A DNA stretch of 64,000 bases, taken from the NCBI RefSeq assembly GCF_027579695.1, contig NC_083589.1:36724335-36788334 (forward strand), read 5' to 3'. How positions within the stretch are numbered: the stretch's first letter is position 1; each line of letters starts with the position of its first letter. The stretch is from Neoarius graeffei (lineage: Eukaryota; Chordata; Actinopteri; Siluriformes; Ariidae). Of this stretch, positions 63,656-64,000 are shown piece after piece. Below the pieces are notes generated by a model. The model had not been told where the DNA came from and searched no databases. It was given only the letters and a program-made list of their open reading frames with translations. The translations under genes were made by a program, and so were the position numbers.

Positions 63656-64000
63656 TTTGTATTGCTGATTCTAGTGTTCTTTGTACAAATCTCTCACTTT
63701 AAGACATCCTGGCTTCAAGCGTTCATAACATACCAAGGTCACAGAACAAGACTGGACATTCCACTGGAGTCTGGCTAATGATTCTCCCTGATGGGTGTTC
63801 TTCAGTCATTAACAAACTGCCTGATGTACTGTCTCTGTATGATGCAACAGTATCAGACTATTACTCCAGACAAACACTTTGACCCAAAAAAATTATGATC
63901 CATGGAAAGTTCCTGACCTCAGGTTACCTTAAGTGTCCCATCTAAGATCATACGGATAGATGTGCCGTTTCGTAACCTCCATTTTATTGATGTCTAATCT

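Overview
The window looks like nuclear DNA from a ray-finned fish. It has one vertebrate gene with long introns, many Tc1/mariner transposons, several copies of a tRNA-headed SINE with the vertebrate V-SINE core, an L1-type LINE, hAT, PIF/Harbinger-like and TTAA-targeting (Kolobok/piggyBac-like) elements, and simple repeats. A catfish or other otophysan is plausible from the repeat style, but this was not tested. No prokaryotic gene, CRISPR array, rRNA or functional tRNA gene was seen.

The only host gene I can support is ceramide kinase (cerk), on the minus strand. Twelve coding exons lie between 59,296 and 24,070. They have usable splice sites, and the reading frame is kept across all eleven junctions, giving 504 codons plus stop. 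They match exons 2 to 13 of a 13-exon vertebrate gene. Exon 1 (N-terminus and promoter) was not found and is probably beyond 64,000. The PH-domain end, the glycine-rich nucleotide loop, the GGDG motif and the CxxxCxxC motif typical of ceramide kinase are all visible.

Region 1 to 24,000 lies downstream of cerk and is mostly mobile DNA: five V-SINEs (1 to 4.6 kb and at 11.1 kb), a broken L1 (about 6.5 to 13.1 kb) that was hit by a Tc1 element which was itself hit by a SINE, a Tc1-type MITE carrying a SINE (13.9 kb), a THAP-bearing TTAA element carrying a Tc1-like MITE (15.6 to 17.2 kb), a minisatellite (18.4 kb), and a Tc1 element hit by a 726-bp hairpin element (19.5 to 21.8 kb).

Region 24,000 to 64,000 is cerk exons separated by transposon-filled introns. 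Intron 12 holds a Tc1 whose transposase has one stop codon, an unclassified element family and a 910-bp hAT with a perfect 8-bp target duplication. Intron 11 holds a SINE, a truncated L1 tail and two THAP-bearing elements. Intron 10 holds a Harbinger-like MITE, a mariner-like MITE, a 1.4-kb GGT/ACC-rich minisatellite, a solo LTR inside a MITE, and a Tc1 interrupted by a second Tc1 whose 358-codon transposase is fully open. Introns 2 to 5 hold more nested MITEs, SINEs, a THAP element and a decayed Tc1. Many insertions are dated relative to each other by nesting and by intact target-site duplications.
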